The notes beneath the pieces were generated by a model. The model worked only from the letters and a program-made list of their open reading frames with translations. It was not told the origin of the DNA and searched no databases. From positions 10,622 through 21,008 of the forward strand of contig QHTW01000012.1 in assembly GCA_003220955.1 (NCBI GenBank): 10,387 bases of DNA, given 5' to 3'. A program made the translations under genes and the position numbers. Positions within the stretch are counted from its first letter, which is position 1, and each line of letters begins with the position of its first letter. Below are positions 1-6,477 of the stretch, piece by piece. This stretch comes from Gemmatimonadota bacterium. GTDB lineage: Bacteria > Gemmatimonadota > Gemmatimonadetes > Gemmatimonadales > GWC2-71-9.

Positions 1-202
1 TTCGACCATCGGTCCCAACGTCGCCGTCGAATCAGGCAGCACGATCGAGGGTAGCACGCTCGCCAACAGCATCCTCGGCAGGGGCGTTCGGGTGAAGAAT
101 GCCAAGGTCCACGGCTCCGTGATCGGCGACAAGCAGGTCATCGAGGGTCGGGAGGTGAGGGACTCGGTGATGGACGCCGGCGAGCTGGCGCCCGCCCGGT
201 AG
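1..202 (+). CDS. C-terminal end of a sugar-phosphate nucleotidyltransferase (partial)
   Basis: Only the last 66 residues are present, read in the frame that ends at TAG 200-202; the start lies left of the window. The peptide has the spaced small and hydrophobic residues of a left-handed beta helix built from hexapeptide repeats (for example STIGPNVAVESGSTIEGSTL, then SVIGDKQVIEG). This type of tail follows the catalytic domain in glucose-1-phosphate thymidylyltransferase-like NDP-sugar synthases, which make nucleotide-activated sugars for cell-surface glycans in the cytoplasm. The catalytic domain is not visible, so the sugar and nucleotide cannot be told, and another hexapeptide-repeat enzyme (an acyltransferase) is possible. 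The DinB-like gene begins 2 bases after the stop, so the two are probably co-transcribed. Confidence 0.7.
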   Translation, partial: STIGPNVAVESGSTIEGSTLANSILGRGVRVKNAKVHGSVIGDKQVIEGREVRDSVMDAGELAPAR

Positions 203-204
203 TT

Positions 205-693
205 GTGAACGAGTTTCTCGAGCTGTTCGCCTACAACGCCTGGGCGCACCGCGTCATCTTCGACGCGGTCACTGCCCTGCCGGAGGAGCAGTACCTCCGC
301 GATCTGAAGAGCAGCTTCGGCGGCATTCATGGCACGCTCGCCCATATCGTGTGGGCTGAGCAGCTGTGGCTCCACCGCTGGCTGGGGAAGCCCAATCCGC
401 CGGTGGCCCAAGGAGCCGACTTGCGCACGCTGGCGGACGTGCGGAGCCGGTGGGAGCAGGTCGAACGCGAGCGGGCGGCTTTCGTTGCCGATTTGAACGA
501 TGCTCGGCTCGACGATACGCGCGTCGTAAAGCCTTCTACCGGCGGCGAATACGTTCATTCGTTCCGCCAGATGTTCCGGCACTTCATCAATCATTCGTCC
601 TACCATCGGGGTCAGATCGTCGTGTTTCTGCGGCAGCTGGGCCGCGCGGCACCCAACACCGACCTGATCCGCTTCTACCGGCAGACGGGTTGA
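205..693 (+). CDS. DinB-family four-helix metal-binding protein
   Basis: The protein has 162 residues, the usual size for the DinB/YfiT-like fold, a four-helix bundle that binds a divalent metal through three histidines. The likely ligands are visible: H47 in GTLAHIVWAEQLW, and H130 and H134 in the NHSSYHRGQ motif near the C-terminus, with the typical YNxWA motif at residues 10-14. Family members include thiol-dependent S-transferases (bacillithiol- or mycothiol-dependent) and many damage-induced proteins of unknown role; nothing here identifies the substrate. There is no signal peptide, so it should be cytoplasmic. The start is GTG at 205, chosen because homologous proteins begin directly with this first helix; no clear Shine-Dalgarno sequence precedes it. 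It sits 2 bases after the nucleotidyltransferase stop, which suggests coupling in expression rather than shared function. Confidence 0.88.
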   Translation: MNEFLELFAYNAWAHRVIFDAVTALPEEQYLRDLKSSFGGIHGTLAHIVWAEQLWLHRWLGKPNPPVAQGADLRTLADVRSRWEQVERERAAFVADLNDARLDDTRVVKPSTGGEYVHSFRQMFRHFINHSSYHRGQIVVFLRQLGRAAPNTDLIRFYRQTG

Positions 694-710
694 CCCAGGC
701 GGGAACCCAG

Positions 711-740
711 AGTTACTTACTGACCGTTCAGTTAGTAACT
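711..740. promoter_or_regulatory. 30-bp near-palindromic operator candidate for the TetR regulator
   Basis: The left arm AGTTACTTACTGACC (711-725) and right arm GTTCAGTTAGTAACT (726-740) are complementary at 13 of 15 pairs; the mismatches are 718/733 and 724/727. The core, ACTGACCGTTCAGT, resembles known TetR-family operators. It fills the gap between the DinB-like gene and the regulator, ending 3 bases before the regulator's Shine-Dalgarno sequence, where a bound repressor would block transcription of its own gene and the pump genes behind it. A possible -35 box TTGACC lies at 690-695, which would put a poor -10 (TTACTT, 713-718) within the palindrome; I do not call that promoter firmly. The two long arms could hold two regulator dimers. 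Binding is inferred from symmetry and position. Confidence 0.8.
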
Positions 741-743
741 TTT

Positions 744-747
744 GGAG
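744..747 (+). promoter_or_regulatory. Shine-Dalgarno GGAG fixing the TetR start
   Basis: GGAG lies 6 bases before ATG 754. It overlaps an in-frame TTG at 742, so that earlier codon is very unlikely to be the start. Confidence 0.7.
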
Positions 748-753
748 ACTCCG

Positions 754-1407
754 ATGCCCGCACCCGCTGTGAAACGTCGTCCGTCTCGTGCTGCGCGTCC
801 CCGCTGGCGCCGGCGCAAGAGCGCCCGTCCCGAAGAAATTATCCACGCGGCCTTGGAGGTCTTTGCCGAAAGGGGATTTGCCGCGACCAAGCTCGCGGAT
901 GTCGCGCGCAAAGCGGGCGTCACGAAGGGCACGATCTACCTCTATTTCGAAAACAAGGAAGCGCTGTTCAAGGCGCTGATCCGCGAGACGATCGTGCCGG
1001 TCATCGCGCAGGGTGAGGCGCTCGCGAAGAGCTTCACCGGCACCGCGCGCGACCTGTTCGAGAAGCTCGTCCGCGATTACTGGCGCCTCGTCGGTGAAAC
1101 CGCATTGGCTGGCATCCCGCGGCTCATGATCGCTGAAGCCGGGAACTTCCCGGAGCTGGCCCGCTTCTACTACGAAGAAGTCGTCACACGCGGTCATCGC
1201 CTCATGTCGGGCGTGTTGGAGCGGGGGATAAAAGCGGGCGAGTTTCGGAAAGTGGATCTCGCCGTCGCGACGAAGCTCGCCATGTCGCCGCTCATGCATG
1301 CCGTCGTCGCGCGTAAGGCGTTCGCGCACTGCATGCCCGAGGGCTTCGACGTTGCCAGGTATCTCGACACTCACATCGACCTCTATCTCCATGGCATCAG
1401 CAAGTAA
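754..1407 (+). CDS. TetR-family transcriptional repressor of the efflux operon
   Basis: This 217-residue regulator has a canonical TetR N-terminal DNA-binding domain at about residues 27-73. The helix-turn-helix is clear (TKLADVARKAGVTKGTIYLY), followed by FENKEALFKALI. The C-terminal ligand and dimerisation domain includes IPRLMIAEAGNFPELARFYY, a pattern seen in AefR/AcrR-like regulators with a TetR_C type ligand pocket. An unusual basic tail precedes the HTH domain: residues 7-22 contain nine Arg or Lys residues. The ATG at 754 is preferred because of GGAG at 744-747. The gene sits right behind a long palindrome and overlaps the outer membrane channel gene by 17 bases, so it probably represses itself and the pump until an exported compound binds. 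The inducer cannot be predicted from sequence. Confidence 0.93.
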   Translation: MPAPAVKRRPSRAARPRWRRRKSARPEEIIHAALEVFAERGFAATKLADVARKAGVTKGTIYLYFENKEALFKALIRETIVPVIAQGEALAKSFTGTARDLFEKLVRDYWRLVGETALAGIPRLMIAEAGNFPELARFYYEEVVTRGHRLMSGVLERGIKAGEFRKVDLAVATKLAMSPLMHAVVARKAFAHCMPEGFDVARYLDTHIDLYLHGISK

Positions 1408-2737
1408 GGCATCGATCGCACTGCTCCTCGCGCTGAGTGGCGCGGCTTCGTTGCGGGCGCAAGCGCCCGCCCCCCTGCGACTCTCATTCGTCGACGCGGT
1501 GCGCCATGCGTCGGGTGCGAGCGTCGACACCGCCCCGGCGGCCGTGACGATCGCCGGATTTCGCAGCGACGCTGCCGGCGCGCGCGTGCGCGAGGCACGT
1601 GCCGCCCTGCTGCCGAATCTGGCGTTCACGGGCTCCTGGGTGAATCGCACGTTCAATCCCCAGACACTCGGATTCAAGATCCCGGGGTTCAGCCTCCCGT
1701 CGCTGGTGCCGCCGTTCAACGCCTATGACGGGCGGGCGCGCGTCACGCAGACGCTGTTCGACCTGTCGAGCGTGAGTCGCGTCAGCGCCGCGCGCGGTCA
1801 GCTCAGCGCAGCCAATGCGGAGCGGACCGCCGTCATCGAGACGGCCGCACAAAACGTGGCGCTGGCGTATGCGCGCGCCGCGCGTGCCCAGGCGGTGGTC
1901 GAGGCCCGTCACGCCGATTCGGTGCTTGCCGCGGAATTGGTTGGTCTCGCCGTCGCGCAACAACAGGCGGGCGTGAGCGCCTCGATCGACGTGACCCGCG
2001 CCCGGACGCAGTTGGCCGACGCGGCCGGCCGTCTCGTCGTCGCGGCCAATCAGCTCGATCGCGCGAAGATCGATCTCGCGCGCGCCCTCGGCATCGATCC
2101 GAACACATCCATCACCCTGGCCGACAGCCTGAGCGCTCAGCTCGGTGCCGCCGACGTGCCGGCCGACCGCGGCACGGCCGTGACGCAGGCGGTTGCGACG
2201 CGACCCGATCTGCTCGCCGAGCAGGCGCGTGGCCGGGCGGCGCGGCAGGCGGCGAGCGCCATCTCGGCCGAGCGGCTGCCGCGTCTCGATATCGAGGCCG
2301 ACTACGGGTTCAGTGGCCTGCGCGTCCCAGATGCCGTTGGTACGCGGCAGGTGGCGGTCGAGGTCACGTTGCCCATCCTCGACGGTTTTCGACGCGAGGG
2401 GCGGCGGGCTGAGCAGGAGGCCGTGGTGCGCGAGTCCGACGTGCGCGTGCACGACCTCCGCCAGCAGGTGTCTGCCGACGTCGATGGAGCACTGCTCGAC
2501 CTGCGCTCGGCGGGCGCCCAGCAGCAGATCGCCGTCGAGCGGCTGCAGCTGGCCGCCCAGGAGGTTTCGGAGGCACGCCAGCGTTTCAGAGCCGGCGTCG
2601 CCGGCAATATCGAAGTCATCAACGCTCAGTCTTCACTGCTCCGCGCGCGTGACGCGGACATCGATGCGCGCTTCGCGGCGGTATCGGCGCGCATTGCGCT
2701 GGCCCGTTCGGTGGGCAGCGCGCGGACCCTGCATTAA
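1391..2737 (+). CDS. TolC-family outer membrane efflux channel
   Basis: The product has 448 residues, close to the TolC/OprM family size. The first 23 residues form a type I signal peptide (MASASK, then IALLLALSGAASL, likely cut after A23). No lipobox cysteine is present, so it should not be a lipoprotein. Two outer-membrane-efflux repeats follow: long Ala/Arg/Gln-rich helices in the first half (for example AAQNVALAYARAARAQAVVE) and a matching second half with VEVTLPILDGFRREGR and RFRAGVAGNIEVINAQSSLL. As a trimer it would form the outer membrane and periplasmic tunnel. The reading frame is open upstream to 1298, but only the ATG at 1391 yields a signal peptide. It overlaps the regulator by 17 bases and has no evident Shine-Dalgarno sequence, so translation is probably coupled to the regulator gene. 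The adaptor gene starts 11 bases after its stop. Confidence 0.93.
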   Translation: MASASKASIALLLALSGAASLRAQAPAPLRLSFVDAVRHASGASVDTAPAAVTIAGFRSDAAGARVREARAALLPNLAFTGSWVNRTFNPQTLGFKIPGFSLPSLVPPFNAYDGRARVTQTLFDLSSVSRVSAARGQLSAANAERTAVIETAAQNVALAYARAARAQAVVEARHADSVLAAELVGLAVAQQQAGVSASIDVTRARTQLADAAGRLVVAANQLDRAKIDLARALGIDPNTSITLADSLSAQLGAADVPADRGTAVTQAVATRPDLLAEQARGRAARQAASAISAERLPRLDIEADYGFSGLRVPDAVGTRQVAVEVTLPILDGFRREGRRAEQEAVVRESDVRVHDLRQQVSADVDGALLDLRSAGAQQQIAVERLQLAAQEVSEARQRFRAGVAGNIEVINAQSSLLRARDADIDARFAAVSARIALARSVGSARTLH

Positions 2738-2748
2738 GGAACAGGACA

Positions 2749-3789
2749 ATGGCAACGACGATGGAACCGACAGAAACCAGGACTCGGCCCACACCCGCGG
2801 CGCCTCCGGCCGCCCCGCAGAAGCCGGCCCCCAAAAGCTCCCGGCGGACCGTCTTCCTCATCATGGGCGTGATCCTGGCCGGGCTGCTCCTCTTTGGCGT
2901 ACGGAAATGGTGGTTCAGCCGGTCGCACGTGTCGACCGACAACGCCCAGGTGGACGGCCACATCGTGCCGATCCTGCCCAAGGTCGGCGGCTACGTCGCG
3001 GAGGTGCGCGTCGAAGAGAACCACGCGGTGAAGGCCGGCGACACGCTCGTCGTGCTGGATGACCGCGACTTCCGCTCCCGCCTCGCCCAGACGGAAGCGG
3101 ATCTCGCCGCGCTGCTGGCCACGGTCAGCTCGCGGACGCGCGTGGGGCAGGCTGAGGCCGCCGTCGCCCAAGCCCAGGCGAACGCGCTCAAGGCCACCGC
3201 CGATCTGGCGCGCATCGAGCCGCTCGCGCTTCAGAACGTCGTGAGCCAACAGCAGCTCGATGGGGCGCGCGCCGCCGCCACGGCGGCGCAGGCGCAGCTC
3301 GCCCAGGCGCAGGCGATGCTCGTCGGCGCCGATGCTCGTGTCGCGGCGGCCCGCGCGTCGCGCGATCAGGCCGCGTTACAACTCTCCTACACGCGCGTGA
3401 TCGCGCCGTCCAACGGCGTCGTCTCGAAGAAGACCGTCGAACTGGGGCAGCTCGTGCAGCCGGGCCAGCCGCTCATGAGCGTCGTGCCGCTCGAAGACGT
3501 CTGGGTGACGGCGAACTTGAAGGAGACGGAGACCGCCGACGTCACGCCCGGCGACTCGGCCGACGTCACCGTCGATGCGTACAAGGGGGTCCACTTCCGC
3601 GGCCACGTCGAGAGCCTGGCGCCCGCGACCGGCGCGAAATTCTCGCTGCTGCCGCCCGACAATGCCACGGGCAACTTCACCAAAGTGGTGCAGCGCATTC
3701 CCGTGCGGATTCACTTGGATAGCGCGCCCGACCCGATGCATCCGCTGCGACCGGGCATGAGCGTCGTCGCGACCATCAAGACGCACTAG
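2749..3789 (+). CDS. EmrA/HlyD-type periplasmic adaptor (membrane fusion protein)
   Basis: The 346-residue protein has a Pro/Ala-rich cytoplasmic tail (residues 1-33), one membrane helix (about 34-51) and then a periplasmic part. STDNAQVDGHIVPI after the helix is the hallmark of EmrA-like adaptors (TDDAYV in EmrA). The split lipoyl-like domain follows (GGYVAEVRVEENHAVKAGDTL, and later SYTRVIAPSNGVV from residue 213 and VELGQLVQPGQPL). Between the halves lies an Ala/Gln-rich coiled-coil hairpin of about 100 residues that would reach TolC. A beta-barrel region ends with RPGMSVVATIKTH. AGGA at 2737-2740 serves as the Shine-Dalgarno sequence before ATG 2749. The gene lies between the channel and the transporter, and its stop is one base before the transporter start. 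It links the inner membrane transporter to the channel. Confidence 0.94.
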   Translation: MATTMEPTETRTRPTPAAPPAAPQKPAPKSSRRTVFLIMGVILAGLLLFGVRKWWFSRSHVSTDNAQVDGHIVPILPKVGGYVAEVRVEENHAVKAGDTLVVLDDRDFRSRLAQTEADLAALLATVSSRTRVGQAEAAVAQAQANALKATADLARIEPLALQNVVSQQQLDGARAAATAAQAQLAQAQAMLVGADARVAAARASRDQAALQLSYTRVIAPSNGVVSKKTVELGQLVQPGQPLMSVVPLEDVWVTANLKETETADVTPGDSADVTVDAYKGVHFRGHVESLAPATGAKFSLLPPDNATGNFTKVVQRIPVRIHLDSAPDPMHPLRPGMSVVATIKTH

Positions 3790-3790
3790 G

Positions 3791-5368
3791 ATGACCGCCG
3801 CCGCCTTACCGCTGTCCGCTGCGCCGGACCGCTATCGCTTCAAGTACATCATCGCGATAACGGTGTCGCTCGCGTCGGTGCTGGAGCTGCTCGACACCAG
3901 CATCGTCAACGTGGCGATTCCGCACATGATGGGAAACCTGGGGGCGACACTCGATCAGATCGCGTGGGTGTCGACCGGATACATCGTCGCGAACGTGATC
4001 GTGCTGCCCATCACCGGATGGCTCTCGGCGTATTTCGGCCGGCGCCGCTATTTCGCCGGCTCGATCGCGCTGTTCACGCTCGCGTCGTTCCTGTGCGGTA
4101 ACGCCGGGTCGCTCGGGGCGCTGATCTTCTGGCGTATCGTGCAGGGCCTGGGCGGAGGCGCTCTCCTCTCCACCTCGCAGGCGATCTTGTACGAGGAGTT
4201 CCCGCGCGAGGAGTACGGGACGGCGATGGCGATCTTCGGCGTCGGCGTGATGGTCGGCCCAACGCTGGGACCCACGGTCGGCGGCTGGATCACCGATACC
4301 TACGGCTGGCCGTGGATCTTCTACATCAACATCCCCTTTGGGATGCTCGCCCTGGCACTGACGATGTCGTTCATCAACGACTCGCGGTACCAGCAACGCG
4401 CCGACCGGGTCGACTTCGTGGGACTGGGCCTGCTGGCGGTCGGGATCGGCGCCTTGCAGACGATGCTCGAGCGCGGGGAGCGGCTCGATTGGTGGGCGTC
4501 CGGGCAGATACGATTTCTGGCAATCGCCAGTGTGGTCTCGCTGATCACGTTTATCTGGCACGAACTACGCACGGAGCACCCCGTTGTCGACCTGCGAATT
4601 CTCAAAAGTCGGCAGCTCGCGGTCGGAGTGGTGTTCGGGCTTGTGCTGGGCGTGTGCCTGTACGCGACGGTGTTCGTGCTGCCCGTCTATCTCCAGAACA
4701 TCCGCAACTTCACGGCGAATCAAACCGGTCTGGTGATTCTGCCGGGCGCCCTTGCCAGCGCGTTTACGATGGCGGTGATGGGTCGCACGACCGGGAAATT
4801 TGACGCACGATTGTCGATCACCGCAGGCGTCGGGATCTTTGCGCTCTCAATGTGGAAGCACGCGCACTTCACGACCGAAAGCGGCATGTCCGATTTCTTC
4901 TGGCCGCTCATTTTCCGCGGCGTGGGACTCGGCCTGATCTTTGTGCCGCTGACAAACCTGGCGCTCGCCGATCTGCCGATGTCCAAGATCCCCAACGGGA
5001 CGGGGCTCTTTAACCTCATGCGGCAGCTGGGCGGCAGCGTCGGCATCGCGCTGTCCGCGACGCTGTTGCAGCGGTTCACGGCGATTCATCGAGCCGATCT
5101 GGCCGCCAACGTCACGCTGTACAACGAAGCGACCCGCGAGCGGCTCGCGCAGGTCACCCAGGCGCTCATCGCGCGCGGGGAACTGCCGGCGATCGCCCAA
5201 ACCAAGGCGATCGGATTCTTGAACGGGGTCGTGACCAGGCAGGCGATGATGCTGTCGTTCGAGCAGCTCTTCCTGTTGTTCGGAACCCTGTTCGTGTTGT
5301 CGCTGGCGCTGTTGCCGCTGATGCACAAGAGTCGCGGCGTCGGATCGGCCGGAGCGGGGGCGCATTGA
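3791..5368 (+). CDS. EmrB/QacA-type 14-helix MFS drug:proton antiporter
   Basis: The protein has 525 residues and about 14 hydrophobic helices, as expected of the DHA2 (EmrB/QacA) branch of the major facilitator superfamily. Diagnostic motifs are visible: LDTSIVNVAIP at residues 34-44 (motif D1), GWLSAYFGRRRYF at 76-88 (motif A), RIVQGLGGGALL at 115-126 (motif B) and GVMVGPTLGPTVGGW from 152 (antiporter motif C). Proteins of this type export hydrophobic drugs, uncouplers, fatty acids or bile salts in exchange for protons; with EmrA and TolC partners the substrate leaves across both membranes. The substrate cannot be inferred here. The start ATG is one base after the adaptor stop. No good Shine-Dalgarno sequence precedes it, which suggests translational coupling. 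The stop codon overlaps the next gene's TTG. Confidence 0.95.
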   Translation: MTAAALPLSAAPDRYRFKYIIAITVSLASVLELLDTSIVNVAIPHMMGNLGATLDQIAWVSTGYIVANVIVLPITGWLSAYFGRRRYFAGSIALFTLASFLCGNAGSLGALIFWRIVQGLGGGALLSTSQAILYEEFPREEYGTAMAIFGVGVMVGPTLGPTVGGWITDTYGWPWIFYINIPFGMLALALTMSFINDSRYQQRADRVDFVGLGLLAVGIGALQTMLERGERLDWWASGQIRFLAIASVVSLITFIWHELRTEHPVVDLRILKSRQLAVGVVFGLVLGVCLYATVFVLPVYLQNIRNFTANQTGLVILPGALASAFTMAVMGRTTGKFDARLSITAGVGIFALSMWKHAHFTTESGMSDFFWPLIFRGVGLGLIFVPLTNLALADLPMSKIPNGTGLFNLMRQLGGSVGIALSATLLQRFTAIHRADLAANVTLYNEATRERLAQVTQALIARGELPAIAQTKAIGFLNGVVTRQAMMLSFEQLFLLFGTLFVLSLALLPLMHKSRGVGSAGAGAH

Positions 5369-6477
5369 GCAAGCTCCAGTTCGCGGCGCGGCTCGCGATC
5401 GTCGGCGGGCTGTGGACGTTGTTTCACATTTATGTGGGTGCCCATCTGCTCGGCCCCGCGCCGCTCGCCGGCCTGCCGCGCGGGCTTGCCTGGACGGCGG
5501 TGGTGCTCGTCGCCTGGCTGCCGCTCGTTGCCCTCGTCACTGCCCGTCGGGAGGGTGTGGCTGGCCCGAGCCTCGGGCGCATGATGCGTGTCCTCAACTG
5601 GGCCGCATACACGGCGATGGGGCTGTCGTCCCTGCTCATCGTGTTCTTCATCGCTACCGATCTGTTGCGACTGCCCGACACCGCCAGCGTCGCGCTCGCG
5701 GTCGTGAGTGCAGCCGCGTTTCTCACCGTGCTGGGCATCGTCCTCGCGCGACGCCCGCGCGTGGTTCGCGTGACGGTACCGATCGCTGATCTTCCCAGCG
5801 ACCTCGCGGGCTTTCGGATTCTCCAGCTCAGCGATCTGCACATCGGACCCACGATCCGGCGCCGGTTCGTCGATGCCGTTGTCGACCGGGCAAACGCGTT
5901 ACGGCCGGATCTCGTGGCGGTGACCGGCGACGTCGCCGATGGACTCGTGCCGGAGCTGCGCGAGCATGTGGCCCCGCTCGGTCGCCTCCAGGCGCCGTAC
6001 GGCTCGTACTTCGTCACGGGCAATCACGAGTACTACTGGGATGTGCGTGGCTGGATCGCTGAGCTGCGGCGACTCGGAATGGACGTACTCTCGAACGAAC
6101 ATCGACTCGTGCAGCGCGGGGCGGGGCGCCTGCTGCTTGCCGGCGTCACCGACCTCTCGGCGGCTTCCGATCCCGCCGCTGCGGCAGCCGGTGCACCGCC
6201 GAGCGATGTGCGCGTACTGCTGGCGCACCAGCCGCGCAGCGCGTTCGCCGCCCAGGCGGCGGGCTACGACCTGCAACTGTCGGGGCACACGCACGGCGGC
6301 CAGTACTTCCCGTTCAATCTGCTCGTGCGGCTATTTCAACCGTTTGTCGCCGGACTGCATCGCCTGGAGTCGATGTGGCTCTATGTGAGTCGGGGAACCG
6401 GCTACTGGGGTCCGCCTCTCCGGCTCGGTGCGCCGGCGGAGATCACGCTGCTCGAGCTTCAGCCATCGCCGCAGTGA
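5365..6477 (+). CDS. Membrane-anchored metallophosphoesterase (YkuE/YaeI-like)
   Basis: The protein has 370 residues: four N-terminal membrane helices (about 10-30, 41-60, 80-100, 107-128), then a calcineurin-type phosphoesterase domain. The two-metal site is intact: D157 and H159 (LSDLHIG), D189 (VTGDVADG), N220, H221 and E222 (TGNHEYYW), H288 (LAHQPRS), and H308 and H310 (SGHTHGGQYFP). Relatives hydrolyse phosphodiesters or phosphomonoesters of lipids, nucleotides or undecaprenyl-linked compounds; the substrate is not predictable. The start is TTG at 5365, overlapping the transporter stop by 4 bases (TTGA), with GGAG at 5351-5354. This makes it the likely last gene of the efflux operon. Its 3' end overlaps the convergent M20 gene by 35 bases, and a terminator-like hairpin follows at once. 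Confidence 0.92.
   Translation: MSKLQFAARLAIVGGLWTLFHIYVGAHLLGPAPLAGLPRGLAWTAVVLVAWLPLVALVTARREGVAGPSLGRMMRVLNWAAYTAMGLSSLLIVFFIATDLLRLPDTASVALAVVSAAAFLTVLGIVLARRPRVVRVTVPIADLPSDLAGFRILQLSDLHIGPTIRRRFVDAVVDRANALRPDLVAVTGDVADGLVPELREHVAPLGRLQAPYGSYFVTGNHEYYWDVRGWIAELRRLGMDVLSNEHRLVQRGAGRLLLAGVTDLSAASDPAAAAAGAPPSDVRVLLAHQPRSAFAAQAAGYDLQLSGHTHGGQYFPFNLLVRLFQPFVAGLHRLESMWLYVSRGTGYWGPPLRLGAPAEITLLELQPSPQ

Noticed and set aside
742..753. TTG start for the TetR gene
   Set aside because: The codon overlaps the GGAG ribosome site that fits ATG 754.
1298..1390. Upstream extension of the TolC-like gene
   Set aside because: It lies within the regulator gene and would bury the signal peptide behind 31 unlikely residues.
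1484..2452. Minus-strand open frame (322 codons) opposite the TolC-like gene
   Set aside because: Antisense shadow rich in His, Arg and Gly; the plus strand encodes a complete TolC-family protein.
2193..3062. Plus-strand open frame spanning the TolC/adaptor junction
   Set aside because: Ser/Arg-rich out-of-frame reading of two real genes; no domain.
3160..3370. Repetitive GCGCAGGC-like sequence in the adaptor gene
   Set aside because: Explained by the Ala/Gln-rich heptads of the coiled-coil hairpin rather than by a DNA repeat element.
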